From contig DHJC01000054.1 in the NCBI GenBank assembly GCA_002404155.1, forward strand, positions 35,513-73,539: a DNA stretch of 38,027 bases, read 5' to 3'. The translations under genes were made by a program, and so were the position numbers. Source of the DNA: Chloroflexi bacterium UBA4730 (GTDB lineage Bacteria > Chloroflexota > Limnocylindria > P2-11E). The notes under the pieces were generated by a model. It worked only from the letters and a program-made list of their open reading frames with translations, did no database searches and was not told where the DNA came from. Position 1 is the stretch's first letter, and every line of letters begins with the position of its first letter. Below are positions 8,415 through 17,002 of this stretch, piece by piece.

Positions 8415-8521
8415 CGCATCCCTTCACCCCCGCCCGCGGTCGCGTGGCGGTTTCACAGGACATTGAGCCCCATTCGGGGGCCCGCGGCTACCCGCTGCCG
8501 GGGGTGTTCAACAGGACTGTG

Positions 8522-9010
8522 ATGTCCCCGACGCGGGCGATGGCGAATAATCGGGCCATCACTCGCCCGAGGATCCTCATCGTTACGCCGCATCCGGCCA
8601 TCGGCGCTGGCATCGAGACTGTGCTGCGACTCGAGGACCTCTACGACCTGCGGCGTGTCGCAAGCCTTACCGACGCGGCAAGCGCGGCGGAAAGCTGGCC
8701 GGCCGACGCCGCGCTTGTGGACGGAGTGCTCCTCGAAGGGCACGCGGTCAAGCTGGCGATCCCCTCGTACATCCTGTCGGGCGACGCGGAGAGTGGTCAG
8801 CGTCTCGCCGAGCGCGTCCCCGGTGCACGCGGCTGGCTGCCGAAGGACGCCCCTCCGGCGCGACTGGTCGCCGCGATCGATCGCTCGCTCGGGATCGTGC
8901 GCGTGCGCAACGATGTGCGTGGGGCACTCGGGATGATCGTTGCCGTGATCATCGCGATCGCGTTCGTCGGCGCGCTCGCGCTCTTCATCTGGCGATTCGT
9001 CCTCAGCTAG
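8522..9010 (+). CDS. Membrane-anchored receiver-like protein lacking the acidic pocket
   Basis: 162 aa. Residues 16-125 align with a NarL-type receiver: ILIVTPHPAIGAGIETVL (DDHP replaced by TPHP), Asp about 67 at the phospho-acceptor position (AALVDGVLLEG), Ser about 86 (YILSGDAES) and Lys about 108 (GWLPKDAPPARLVAAIDRSL). The acidic pair that binds Mg2+ is missing, so ordinary phosphorylation is doubtful. Instead of an output domain there is a C-terminal membrane segment (about 136-160) ending FIWRFVLS, so the domain would face the cytoplasm. The gene points toward the kinase at 9020-11164 (9-bp gap). ATG 8522 is my choice; ATG 8540 is also possible and neither has a good Shine-Dalgarno. Confidence 0.75.
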   Translation: MSPTRAMANNRAITRPRILIVTPHPAIGAGIETVLRLEDLYDLRRVASLTDAASAAESWPADAALVDGVLLEGHAVKLAIPSYILSGDAESGQRLAERVPGARGWLPKDAPPARLVAAIDRSLGIVRVRNDVRGALGMIVAVIIAIAFVGALALFIWRFVLS

Positions 9011-9019
9011 CTAGCGCTA

Positions 9020-11164
9020 TCAGCGGCCTAAGAGCCTCGAGATGATCCCGCTCCGTTCGATGGCGGGCTCGATGTCCTCGACGATAGGCGGCGGTTCCTT
9101 CAACGCGCGGATCGGATCCTCCGCGAATAGATAGGGCAACGTCGCCGTGACCACGGTGCCGCTGCCAGGCTGGCTCAGGACCGTCAGCGTGCCGCCGATG
9201 CTCTCGGCTCGCTCGCGCATCCCGGCGAGACCGAAATGCCCGGTCTCGGCCGCGCCGGCCATGGTCGGGGCGGTGTCGAAGCCGGCGCCGTCGTCCTCGA
9301 CGATGACCGTGATGTCGTTCTGTCCGTAGGTAAGGCGAAGCTTCGCCCGGCTCGCGTGCGCATGCTGCGCGACGTTGCGCAACGACTCGCCGACGATCCG
9401 CATGACCGCGCGCTCCAGGGGCGGCTCGAGCTCGCGTTCGGTCCCCTGTTCCTCCATCTCGACGCGCAGGCCGGTCTGGCGGCCCACCTCGTCGACGAGG
9501 CGAGCGACGGTGGCCGGCAGGTTCATCTCGCCGCCCTCCTTCGCGCGTAGTGCGGCCATGTACTGACGCACCTCGGCGAGGGTCGCGCGCGCCTCCCGAG
9601 CCGCCTTCGCGAGGCTCGGTGCCAGGGCCGCCGGATCACGGTCCAACGCGCGCTGGCAGGCCTCGAGCGTCAGGACGACGCCGGTGAGCTCTTGGGCAAT
9701 GCCGTCGTGGATCTCTTGCGCGATCTTGCGGCGCTCGCGCGCCGCGATCTCCACCTGAGAATCACCGGCCGCCGTCTTCTGCATCTGACCCGAGAGGTAC
9801 TCGCCGAGCGTCGTCGCGAAATCGATCTCGGCGTCCACGAACGCACCCGTGTTGCGGCCGAGCACGAGCGCACCGAGATAGTTGCCGTGCGAGCCGATCG
9901 GCGCGAGCACGAAGACGGACGCCTGCAGCGGAGCCCACTCGGGCCTCCGCTCGTCGCCGGAGGGGTATCGAGCCGTGGCGAGCTGCTGCTGGCGGAGCGC
10001 CATCGTCATCGCCGGCCCGATGCCCACGAGGGGGATGACCGTCGGATGGGGCTCCGGATAACCATGCGCGGCGCGCAGGCGGAGACCGCCGTTCGTCTCG
10101 AGCGCCCAGACGCCGACGACGTCGTTGGCCAGCATGCCTCCGATCATCGCCGCGGCGGTGTCGAGATCCTCCTGCGGATCGTTGCCCATCGTCGCGAGCC
10201 GCGAGAGCTCGTAGAGCACGAGCGCCTGCTTGCGGTCATCCTCGGTCCGGCGCATCGCCTCCGCCGCGACGAACGACGCGGCGATCTCGCTCGCGGCCTG
10301 CTGGAGCGATTCGACCGACGATTGGTTGAAACGGTCCCTCGCCGTCGTCGTGTGCTTGATGCTGACCACGCCGATGGTCCGGTCGTCCGCGCGTAGCGGC
10401 GCGACGATCGACTCACCGATCGATGGATCGTTGCCGGTGAAACGCTGGTCCCTCACCTGACCCGTGAGCAGGAGCGGCTGCCCCGTCTTCGCGACGTGGC
10501 CGGAGATGCCCTCGCCGACCTTCTTCTTGTCCTGCTTCGCCGCCTCGGTGAGTCCGATCGACGAGCGGACGGAGAGCTGCCCCGCGTCGTCGGCCAGCAT
10601 GATCGACACGCCGTCCGCACCGAACAGCTCCGCGAGCTGCGCCGTCGCGCGTTCGAGCAACTGGTCGGGATCGCGCGCGGTCCGCGCGATGTCGGCGAGC
10701 TTCTCCCGGGTGCGGAGCCGCGACTCGAGCTCGCTCTGCTGCGATTGCACGCGGCGGAGCGCGCTCGCCTCCGCGAGCTCGAGGCCGACAAGATCGGCCA
10801 GGCGAGCCACCTCCGCGGCGTCGCGATCGTCGAAGCCGCCGCTTGCCCGCAGGGCCGCGAGCGCGCCCACCACCTGTTCGTTCCACACGATCGGCACGAC
10901 GAAGATGCTCGACGCGGCGCGCCCGTCACCAAGCGGCAGCACGACGCTTGCTTGCCCAGGCCGGCGTGACTCGAGCGTGCTGCGGATCAACGGACCGGCG
11001 ACCGCGCCGTTCCAGCCGGGGTCAGCGGGAAGGTTATCGCCCGCGTACGTGACGTAGCCCTCGCTCGCCACCTCGAGGACCACGGCGATCGCGTCCGCGC
11101 GGGCCAGCTTGCCGAGGAACGCCATCCGCGCGGACCAGAAGTCCGCGTCGGGCCGAACGCTCAT
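9020..11164 (-). CDS. Soluble triple-GAF sensor histidine kinase (HisKA_3), paralogue
   Basis: 714 aa, co-linear with the kinase at 6282-8414 and similar over its whole length (for example GADGVSIML, GEGISGHVAKTGQPLLL, NDPSIG and KQALVLYELSRLATMG). It has no membrane segment. The phospho-acceptor motif is ERRKIAQEIHDGIAQELTG with His about 486; the ATPase has GESLRNVAQHAHASRA, EDDGAGFDTAP and GHFGLAGMRERAESIGG. It also ends in the short tail SGIISRLLGR. It has no adjacent complete response regulator: upstream in the same direction is the coiled-coil protein (24-bp gap, probably one operon), and downstream, convergent, is the membrane-anchored receiver-like protein. It may use the regulator at 5596-6285, or signal through the unusual neighbours. 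Confidence 0.92.
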   Translation of the reverse strand: MSVRPDADFWSARMAFLGKLARADAIAVVLEVASEGYVTYAGDNLPADPGWNGAVAGPLIRSTLESRRPGQASVVLPLGDGRAASSIFVVPIVWNEQVVGALAALRASGGFDDRDAAEVARLADLVGLELAEASALRRVQSQQSELESRLRTREKLADIARTARDPDQLLERATAQLAELFGADGVSIMLADDAGQLSVRSSIGLTEAAKQDKKKVGEGISGHVAKTGQPLLLTGQVRDQRFTGNDPSIGESIVAPLRADDRTIGVVSIKHTTTARDRFNQSSVESLQQAASEIAASFVAAEAMRRTEDDRKQALVLYELSRLATMGNDPQEDLDTAAAMIGGMLANDVVGVWALETNGGLRLRAAHGYPEPHPTVIPLVGIGPAMTMALRQQQLATARYPSGDERRPEWAPLQASVFVLAPIGSHGNYLGALVLGRNTGAFVDAEIDFATTLGEYLSGQMQKTAAGDSQVEIAARERRKIAQEIHDGIAQELTGVVLTLEACQRALDRDPAALAPSLAKAAREARATLAEVRQYMAALRAKEGGEMNLPATVARLVDEVGRQTGLRVEMEEQGTERELEPPLERAVMRIVGESLRNVAQHAHASRAKLRLTYGQNDITVIVEDDGAGFDTAPTMAGAAETGHFGLAGMRERAESIGGTLTVLSQPGSGTVVTATLPYLFAEDPIRALKEPPPIVEDIEPAIERSGIISRLLGR

Positions 11165-11188
11165 CTCATCTCTCGCCGCGATCGGGCG

Positions 11189-12352
11189 CTACGCGATCGA
11201 CGACGCTTCGGTATCGATCCTCAGCTCGAGCACGTACCCCGACGTGGAAACGATCCGCAGCCGGGGATAGTCGAGCTTGGTGACGGCGGCCGCGAACTCA
11301 TCCACCGTCATCGGATGCCGAAGCCCGATCGCGAGCGTCGCCGCGCCGTTGCGGAAGTCGCGCGCGTACACCGTCCGCACGACCGGCATGCCTTGCAGCC
11401 GGCGCTCGAGCTCGACCAAACGCGGGAACGACGAGATCGGCGACAGGACCACTTGGACCTCGCCGACAGCCTCGACCGCCGGCGGGAACCACTGCGGGGC
11501 CGGCTGGGGTGCCGGCACGGCGACAGGTGCCGGAGCAGCCTGCGACGCGGGAGCCGCCTGCGCCGTAGGAGCTGCCGCGGCGGGCGCGACATCGACATCT
11601 TCGACCAGCGCGGACCGCTCCGGTTGCGGCACGACCGTCGGTCGCGACGGTGCGACCCAGGTGGGCTCGGGAGCCGGGGCCGGCGGTGCGAACGTCGGCT
11701 GCGGCGCCGGAGCGGGGGTCGGGGCAGCGGGCGCAGGCGGGGGCGGTGCCGAAGCCGGCCGTTGCGCCGCTGGCACGTCCGGGATCGAGGGTGGGACGAG
11801 CGAAGACGGCGAGGTGGCCGGCTGAGGCATCGGAACCGCCTGCGCCGCGCTGACCTGGTGCACCGGCGCCGCGGGCGGCGCCGTCGCACGGATCTCGTCG
11901 ACGAGCTCCTTGAACACGCCGCGGAGCGCTTCGGTCGCGGCCGTGCGCATCTCGGACATCGGGAACGTCGCGACCACCGGTGCCGGAGTCCGCGAGGGGC
12001 TCCTCGACGACGCCTCCTCGATCGCGCGGCGGAGGGCGTCGCGCTCGATCCGCAGCGCGTCCATCTCGGCGGCGGGCGCCGGCGGTTGCGAGCGCGCCTC
12101 TTCGGCGATCGCCTCCGCGCTCACGCGCGCCCGCTCGCGGATCTGAGTCGCCGCGCGTAGCGCGGTGGACAGCGAATCCTCGACCTGGGCGTCGAAGTCC
12201 TCGTAGACCGCGATGCGCCGGCGGGCCGCCTCGAGCTCGCCTTGCAGCTGCGCGACCCGCAGCGATAACTCGCGTACGCGCGTGGCGAGCGAGCCGATCA
12301 TGTCATCGGCGGCGAGCGGCGTGCTATCTTGCGGCCGGCCAGCGTCAGCCAA
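11189..12352 (-). CDS. Coiled-coil/Pro-rich protein with kinase-linked C-terminal domain
   Basis: 387 aa, not a recognised family. TTG 12352 is chosen because GAGGAG lies 7 nt upstream. Residues about 20-95 are a heptad-like coiled coil (LATRVRELSLRVAQLQGELE onward) resembling DivIVA-type helices. A long Pro/Ala-rich linker (about 155-300) follows. The last 90 or so residues form a domain starting EVQVVLSPISSFPRLVELE, with RLQGMPVVRTVYARDFRNGA, LAIGLRHPMTVDEFAAAVTK and RLRIVSTSGYVLELRI, similar in pattern to the end of the protein at 4849-5487. It has no signal peptide. Being directly upstream of the long GAF kinase, it is probably co-transcribed and may be a scaffold or ligand-sensing partner (inference). 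Confidence 0.7.
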   Translation of the reverse strand: MADAGRPQDSTPLAADDMIGSLATRVRELSLRVAQLQGELEAARRRIAVYEDFDAQVEDSLSTALRAATQIRERARVSAEAIAEEARSQPPAPAAEMDALRIERDALRRAIEEASSRSPSRTPAPVVATFPMSEMRTAATEALRGVFKELVDEIRATAPPAAPVHQVSAAQAVPMPQPATSPSSLVPPSIPDVPAAQRPASAPPPPAPAAPTPAPAPQPTFAPPAPAPEPTWVAPSRPTVVPQPERSALVEDVDVAPAAAAPTAQAAPASQAAPAPVAVPAPQPAPQWFPPAVEAVGEVQVVLSPISSFPRLVELERRLQGMPVVRTVYARDFRNGAATLAIGLRHPMTVDEFAAAVTKLDYPRLRIVSTSGYVLELRIDTEASSIA

Positions 12353-12508
12353 CGGTGCACTCCTCTACGCATCGCGAGCCTGCCCGTCCGGAAACAGGCT
12401 CGCGCGTGGTCTCGGTGAACGCGCGTCGCGCGCCGCGACCGTTCGTGAGAGCAAGCGTACACAACGCAGGCAACAAAATGGAGGGCGGCGGACGGTAGAG
12501 CGCGCGCG

Positions 12509-14638
12509 TCACCGCACCGGTACCTCGCTGACACCGAGCTCGCCGGAGCCGCTCAGGGCGACGAATGCGTCCACGACCGCGGGGTCGAACGCCCTCTCGC
12601 GGGCCAGCAGGAGCGATCCGAGGGCCTCGGCCGGCCGCAGCGCGGCACGGTACGGGCGTTCGCTCGTCATCGCGACGAACGCGTCCGCGACGCCGAGGAT
12701 CCGGGCACCGAACGGGATCACCGGCCCGGCGAGCTGGTCGGGATACCCGGTCCCTTCCCAGCGCTCGTGATGCGCACGGACGATGCGCGACGCGTTCCCG
12801 AGGAACCCGAGGGCCGCGAGGATCGACTCTCCGAGCAGCGGGTGACGCCGGACGATCTCCCGCTGCTGGTCGGTGAGCCCGCCGGGGGTGTCGAGCACCC
12901 GCCGATCGATGCCGAGCTCCCCGACGTCGCGCAAAAGGGCGGCCAGGTAGATGTCGTCGCGAGCGTCCGCGGCCACGCCGAGCTGCTCGGCGATGGCGCT
13001 CGCGATCCCGGCGACGCGCTCGCCGGACCCGGCGAGGGCGGGCTGGTTGCCCTCGACGGCCAGCCGGAATGCGTCGACGATGCGGGCGCGCGAGTCACGC
13101 TCGACCCGGCTCGGCGCGCCGGTGTGGGTCGCGACCGCAGCCAGCCGCCGTTCCACGGCCGGGGCGGGCTCCCGCGCGGCGGGCGCGGCGGATGCGCTTG
13201 CCAGCAGCGTGGCGGCCTGGTCGCAGAGCTCGACCAGGAGCTGGAGGTTCCCCGAGGAGAGACCTTCGCGTTGCGGCTCGTGCACGACCAGGTAGGTCCC
13301 CTGGCCGCGCACCGGGAGGACGGCGGTCGCGCCGGTCTTGAGGAACGGCGGGAGCTGGATGCGCCGCTCGCGCGCGCCGTCGGTGACGACCACGGCGACG
13401 CCGCGACGGCGGACCTCTTCGACCAGCGGCGTACACCCATGCTCGACCTCGATGACGGAGAGACCGATCGCGTAGAGCGCCCGGCACCGCCCGTCGGGAC
13501 GGTCCTGCAGCACCGCGACGTCGTGGGCGGTCGCGATGTCGCGAGCGGTGCGGGCGAGCCAGGTCGCGACCTGCATCTCCGCCCGCTCGGAGCTGTGCGC
13601 CTCGAGCACGCCGGCGAGGGCGAGCCGCTGGGCCTCGAGCGCGCGCCCGCCTCGGATGCGCACCGCGGTTGTCGCGACCTGATCCGCGACCCGCGCGAGC
13701 TCGGCCCGGCGCTCGGAGGTGACGCGCCGGCGCCGCGTCGAGGCGAAGATGGCGAAGCCGACGAGCCGCCGTGCGTCGCGCAGCGGAAGGACGAACGGCG
13801 TGCCGTTCCGCAGCGCCTCGGGCACGCTGGTCGAGGCCGGGATGGCCCCACCCTTGACGAAGGCACCCTCGGCGCCGGCGATCCCGCGTAGCGTCTCGAC
13901 CGCCTCGCCAGACGCGCGGAACCGGGCCCGCTGCTCAGGATCGATCGCGTTCACCTCGACCGCGCTCAGTGTCCCGATCCCCCGGTCGTCAAGCAGTAGC
14001 GCCGCCGGCGCATCCTGCGGCAGGTCGAGCGCCCGTTCGGCGTACGCGAAGAGGTTCCGAGCGAGCTCGGAGTAGGACGTCGCTGCGGTGATCGTCGCGA
14101 TGGATGCATAGGCGGCTTCGGTCTGCCGCTGGAACCGGCGGTACTGGGCACCGAACGATCCGGCGAGCAACGCGGAGCTGAAGTAGAGGCCGCCCCAGGC
14201 AGCACCGCCGACCACGTTCGTGACGTCCGCGCTCCGCCCCAGCACGCCGTTCTCGACGACGATCGCGGTGCCCATCGCGGCGAGGTACAACAGGTACGCC
14301 AGCCGCAGGGTGACCGCGCCGAATGCGATCGGCCAGAAGAGGACCGCAGGCGCGAGCGCGTTGTAGCGCGAGAACAGCGCGACAGCGAGTGCGAAGGCGA
14401 AGAACTCCGCGACGGTTCCCGCCGTCGCCGCGGCCTGGCGGCGCGCGCGGCGGGACACGAGCACCTCGATGGCCGCGGCGATCGCGAGCGCCACGCCGAC
14501 GGCAAACGCACGCGACGCGATGTCCGGATCGACGGCGTCCGTCTGGTAGGCGATGCCGACGAAGACGAGTGCCGCGATCGCGAGCGCCACGCGCGCCCCG
14601 AGATGGAGTGCGGCGAGGCCGCGTTCGGCCTGGGTCAC
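12509..14638 (-). CDS. Membrane GAF/HD-GYP protein with degenerate HD motif
   Basis: 709 aa. About five membrane helices fill residues 10-165, then two GAF-like regions (about 185-335 and 350-500), then an HD-GYP domain (about 535-700). The second half of the fold is well kept: VRRHPLLGESIL, AHHERWEGTGYPDQLAG, IPFGARILGVADAFVAM and SERPYRAAL. In the first motif, where active c-di-GMP phosphodiesterases read LLHDIGKIGI, this protein reads LLRDVGELGI, so the metal-binding His (position about 570) is Arg and the Lys is Glu. Catalysis is therefore unlikely; it may bind c-di-GMP or act as a sensor scaffold. GTG 14638 has no visible Shine-Dalgarno. It precedes the coiled-coil gene on the same strand by 156 bp. 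Confidence 0.85.
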   Translation of the reverse strand: MTQAERGLAALHLGARVALAIAALVFVGIAYQTDAVDPDIASRAFAVGVALAIAAAIEVLVSRRARRQAAATAGTVAEFFAFALAVALFSRYNALAPAVLFWPIAFGAVTLRLAYLLYLAAMGTAIVVENGVLGRSADVTNVVGGAAWGGLYFSSALLAGSFGAQYRRFQRQTEAAYASIATITAATSYSELARNLFAYAERALDLPQDAPAALLLDDRGIGTLSAVEVNAIDPEQRARFRASGEAVETLRGIAGAEGAFVKGGAIPASTSVPEALRNGTPFVLPLRDARRLVGFAIFASTRRRRVTSERRAELARVADQVATTAVRIRGGRALEAQRLALAGVLEAHSSERAEMQVATWLARTARDIATAHDVAVLQDRPDGRCRALYAIGLSVIEVEHGCTPLVEEVRRRGVAVVVTDGARERRIQLPPFLKTGATAVLPVRGQGTYLVVHEPQREGLSSGNLQLLVELCDQAATLLASASAAPAAREPAPAVERRLAAVATHTGAPSRVERDSRARIVDAFRLAVEGNQPALAGSGERVAGIASAIAEQLGVAADARDDIYLAALLRDVGELGIDRRVLDTPGGLTDQQREIVRRHPLLGESILAALGFLGNASRIVRAHHERWEGTGYPDQLAGPVIPFGARILGVADAFVAMTSERPYRAALRPAEALGSLLLARERAFDPAVVDAFVALSGSGELGVSEVPVR

Positions 14639-14912
14639 GTCGCTCGGGCCGCGCCAAGCTCGCTTGGCCGGCCGCTGCTCGCCCGGTCGTGCCGCATCTC
14701 GCCTCCCCGCGCTGGCTCACGCCCTAATAGCAGGAGTGGTCCAGCATCGCGCATCGCCCAACCGGATGGGCCAATCACCCCAGGTCAACCGCTGACCGCA
14801 GATTGAACGCAGGGCCCGCTGCCTTCCTGCGCCCGCATTTGGTGGCGGTCGCGCACTCGTCGATGCGCGCGCGGACCACCCGAGCGCAACGTATCCCTAG
14901 AATGCCTCGGCA
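14639..14912. other. Divergent intergenic region, 274 bp
   Basis: It separates the HD-GYP gene (minus) from the response regulator (plus). I see no ORF, repeat or strong operator in it apart from the -10-like hexamer at 14898 for the regulator. Confidence 0.5.
14898..14903 (+). promoter_or_regulatory. Probable -10 element for response regulator
   Basis: TAGAAT, 9 nt before the GTG start at 14913, with no Shine-Dalgarno between. It is consistent with a leaderless or near-leaderless mRNA. Confidence 0.45.
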
Positions 14913-15563
14913 GTGGCCATTCGAGTGTTGCTCGTCGACGATCACGAGCTCGTGCGTCAGGGCATCGCCGCGATGCTCGCGAAGGCCGATGACCTGCAGA
15001 TCGTCGGGGAGGCCCGGACCGGACGCGAAGCCGTGGAGTACGCACGTCGCGAGCTGCCGGACGTGATCCTCATGGACGTGCGGATGCCGGACATGGATGG
15101 GCTCGAGGCCACGAAGAAGATCAAGGAGGAGCGGCCGCGCACCGCGGTCGTGATGCTCACCATGCACGAGAATCCGGCGTATCTCCGCGAGGCCGTACGC
15201 GCCGGGGCCGCGGGGTACTTGCTGAAGGACGTCTCGCGCGAGGAGCTGATCGACGCGATCCGGCAGGTCGCGACCGGCGGGGCGTTCATCGAGTCGCAGA
15301 TGCTCAAGGGCATGCTGAGCGAGATGAAGCCGCAGGGCCCGGTGCCTGCCGCGGCGCGCAACCTGACGAAGCGAGAGCGCGAGATCCTGTCGCTCGTGGC
15401 CGAAGGGATGAGCAACCGCGAGATCGCGGAGCGGCTCGTCCTCTCGCCAGAGACCGTCAAGAGCCACGTGGCCGCGATCCTCGAGAAGCTCGGGGTCTCG
15501 GACCGCACGCAGGCCGCGATCTACGCCGTCCGCAACGGACTCGTCGAAGGCATGACCGCCTAG
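14913..15563 (+). CDS. NarL/LuxR-family response regulator
   Basis: A 216-aa two-domain regulator with a complete receiver: VDDHELVRQGIAAML (acidic pair), Asp about 55 in DVILMDVRMPDMDG, Thr about 83 (MLTMHEN) and Lys about 105 (GYLLKDVSREELIDAI). The GerE-type helix-turn-helix reads LTKREREILSLVAEGMSNRE and SPETVKSHVAAILEKL. GTG 14913 is the only sensible start, and it lies 9 nt after a TAGAAT hexamer with no Shine-Dalgarno. The histidine kinase at 15656 follows 92 bp downstream on the same strand and is the likely partner. Confidence 0.93.
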   Translation: MAIRVLLVDDHELVRQGIAAMLAKADDLQIVGEARTGREAVEYARRELPDVILMDVRMPDMDGLEATKKIKEERPRTAVVMLTMHENPAYLREAVRAGAAGYLLKDVSREELIDAIRQVATGGAFIESQMLKGMLSEMKPQGPVPAAARNLTKREREILSLVAEGMSNREIAERLVLSPETVKSHVAAILEKLGVSDRTQAAIYAVRNGLVEGMTA

Positions 15564-15655
15564 CCACCGGCTCCGCCAAGCGTGCGACCTGTCGACGAGC
15601 CGGTCGACGCCGCCGCCGAAGCGCTCTTGGTACTCCGTCACAATTGCCGCGGTCA

Positions 15656-16762
15656 GTGTCCGATCAGGATCTCCTGCGCGGTCTGGAGCGCGCGACGTGG
15701 CGCGTGGGCGCGACCACGAACGACGACGATCTCTTCGCGCTCATCCTCGAAGCGGCCGGTGACATCGGGTACGACTCGGCCTCGCTCATGGTGTACGACC
15801 GCGCGAGCGACGCGCTCGTGGTGCGCGCGGCGAAGGGCGCTCAGCTCGTCGGCACGAAGGTGGCGGCGGGCCCGGCGATCTCGTGGCGTGCGATGGAGCG
15901 GCGCCAACCGATCGTGTTGAAAGGCCCGGCCGGGCCGGAGCTGCCGCACACGTACACCAAGAACGTCCCGTACGCCATCGTGCTTCCGTTGCTCGTGGGC
16001 GCGAAGGCTCTCGGGGTGCTCAACGTGAACCGCGGCGCCGAGCCGACGGAGTCGCAGGTCGGCTTCCTCCGCATCCTCGCGTACCAGGCCGCGTTCGCGA
16101 TCGAGCGCGCGGGGCTCTACGCCGACCTGCAGCTCTTCACCGGCCAGGCGCTATCGCAGGAAGAGGAATCGCGGCGGCACATCGCGCGCGAGCTCCACGA
16201 CGGCCTCGCGCCGGTCATCGTGTCGGCGTACGGGATCCTGCAGAACCCCGGAAAGACTGAGGCCGATGTCAAACGCGCGACCGACTTCCTACGCAAGGCG
16301 ATCCAGGAGACCCGCGCGATCATCGGCAGCGTCCGGCCAGGGACGCTCGAGGACCTCGGCCTCGCGGGCGCGATCTCGTCCGTCGCCACGGAGGTCGCAG
16401 CCGAGGCCGGTTGGGAGATCGAGGAGGACATCGGCGACATCGGGCCGGTCCGGGCCGATGCCGAGGCCGCGCTTTACCGCGCGACCGTCGAAGCGCTGCT
16501 CAACGCGAAACGGCACGCCGGCGCACACAAGGTGACGGTCAAGCTCCGCCAGGACGACGCGTACCTGGAGATCGTCATCGCGGACGACGGCCAGGGTTTC
16601 GCCAGCGAGCAATGGGGCGAGGCCTCCGCGACAGCGGGGCACTTCGGGCTGCTTCACATGCGCGAGCGCATCGGCCTGCTCGGCGGCGTCTGCAAGGTCG
16701 CGAGCAAGCCGGGCGAGGGCACCACCGTCCGGATCACCGTCCCGCGCGACCGCGTCAGCTGA
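15656..16762 (+). CDS. GAF sensor histidine kinase (HisKA_3)
   Basis: 368 aa from GTG 15656 (TTG at 15644 would add four residues). It is soluble, with a single GAF domain (about 15-160, including AIVLPLLVGAKALGVLNVNR), then the phospho-acceptor motif ESRRHIARELHDGLAPVIVS with His about 181, then HATPase motifs ALLNAKRHAGA, ADDGQGFASE and GHFGLLHMRERIGLLGGVC. It lacks the C-terminal tail of the two long kinases and has only one GAF, so it is a different subfamily. A CACAAT hexamer lies 11 nt before the GTG and no Shine-Dalgarno is visible. Its 3' end overlaps the convergent Trm112-like gene by 8 bp. The partner is probably the regulator just upstream. Confidence 0.9.
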   Translation: MSDQDLLRGLERATWRVGATTNDDDLFALILEAAGDIGYDSASLMVYDRASDALVVRAAKGAQLVGTKVAAGPAISWRAMERRQPIVLKGPAGPELPHTYTKNVPYAIVLPLLVGAKALGVLNVNRGAEPTESQVGFLRILAYQAAFAIERAGLYADLQLFTGQALSQEEESRRHIARELHDGLAPVIVSAYGILQNPGKTEADVKRATDFLRKAIQETRAIIGSVRPGTLEDLGLAGAISSVATEVAAEAGWEIEEDIGDIGPVRADAEAALYRATVEALLNAKRHAGAHKVTVKLRQDDAYLEIVIADDGQGFASEQWGEASATAGHFGLLHMRERIGLLGGVCKVASKPGEGTTVRITVPRDRVS

Positions 16763-16964
16763 TCGGGCGCTCCCCGGCGGGCGGCTCCGCGTCGTCCACC
16801 AGCATCACGGGGATGCCATCCCGGATCGGATAGCGGCGGCCGCACGAGCTGCAGACCAGATGGGTCGTCTCGTCGGTGACGGCGGCGTGGTCGACCGGAC
16901 AGGCAAGGATCTCGAGGAGCTCTGGAGCGATCGGCATCCGTGGAACGGTAACGTTTTCGGCCAT
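16755..16964 (-). CDS. Trm112-like zinc-ribbon protein
   Basis: Up to 69 aa. It contains ELLEILACPVDHAAVT and LVCSSCGRRYPIRDGIPVML, the hallmark of the Trm112/UPF0434 family: C-P-x-(D/x) near the N-terminus, a CxxC pair, and the YPIRDGIPVML segment. Family members are small zinc-binding proteins, some of which activate methyltransferases. The family start corresponds better to Met10 (ATG 16937, MPIAPELLEILACPVD), which lies 7 nt after a TACCGT hexamer; the upstream ATG at 16964 has no clear Shine-Dalgarno. It overlaps the convergent kinase gene by 8 bp. Confidence 0.85.
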   Translation of the reverse strand: MAENVTVPRMPIAPELLEILACPVDHAAVTDETTHLVCSSCGRRYPIRDGIPVMLVDDAEPPAGERPIS

Positions 16965-17002
16965 TTCCGGTGTCTTGACCGTGGCGTCAATATCTAATTG
17001 CT

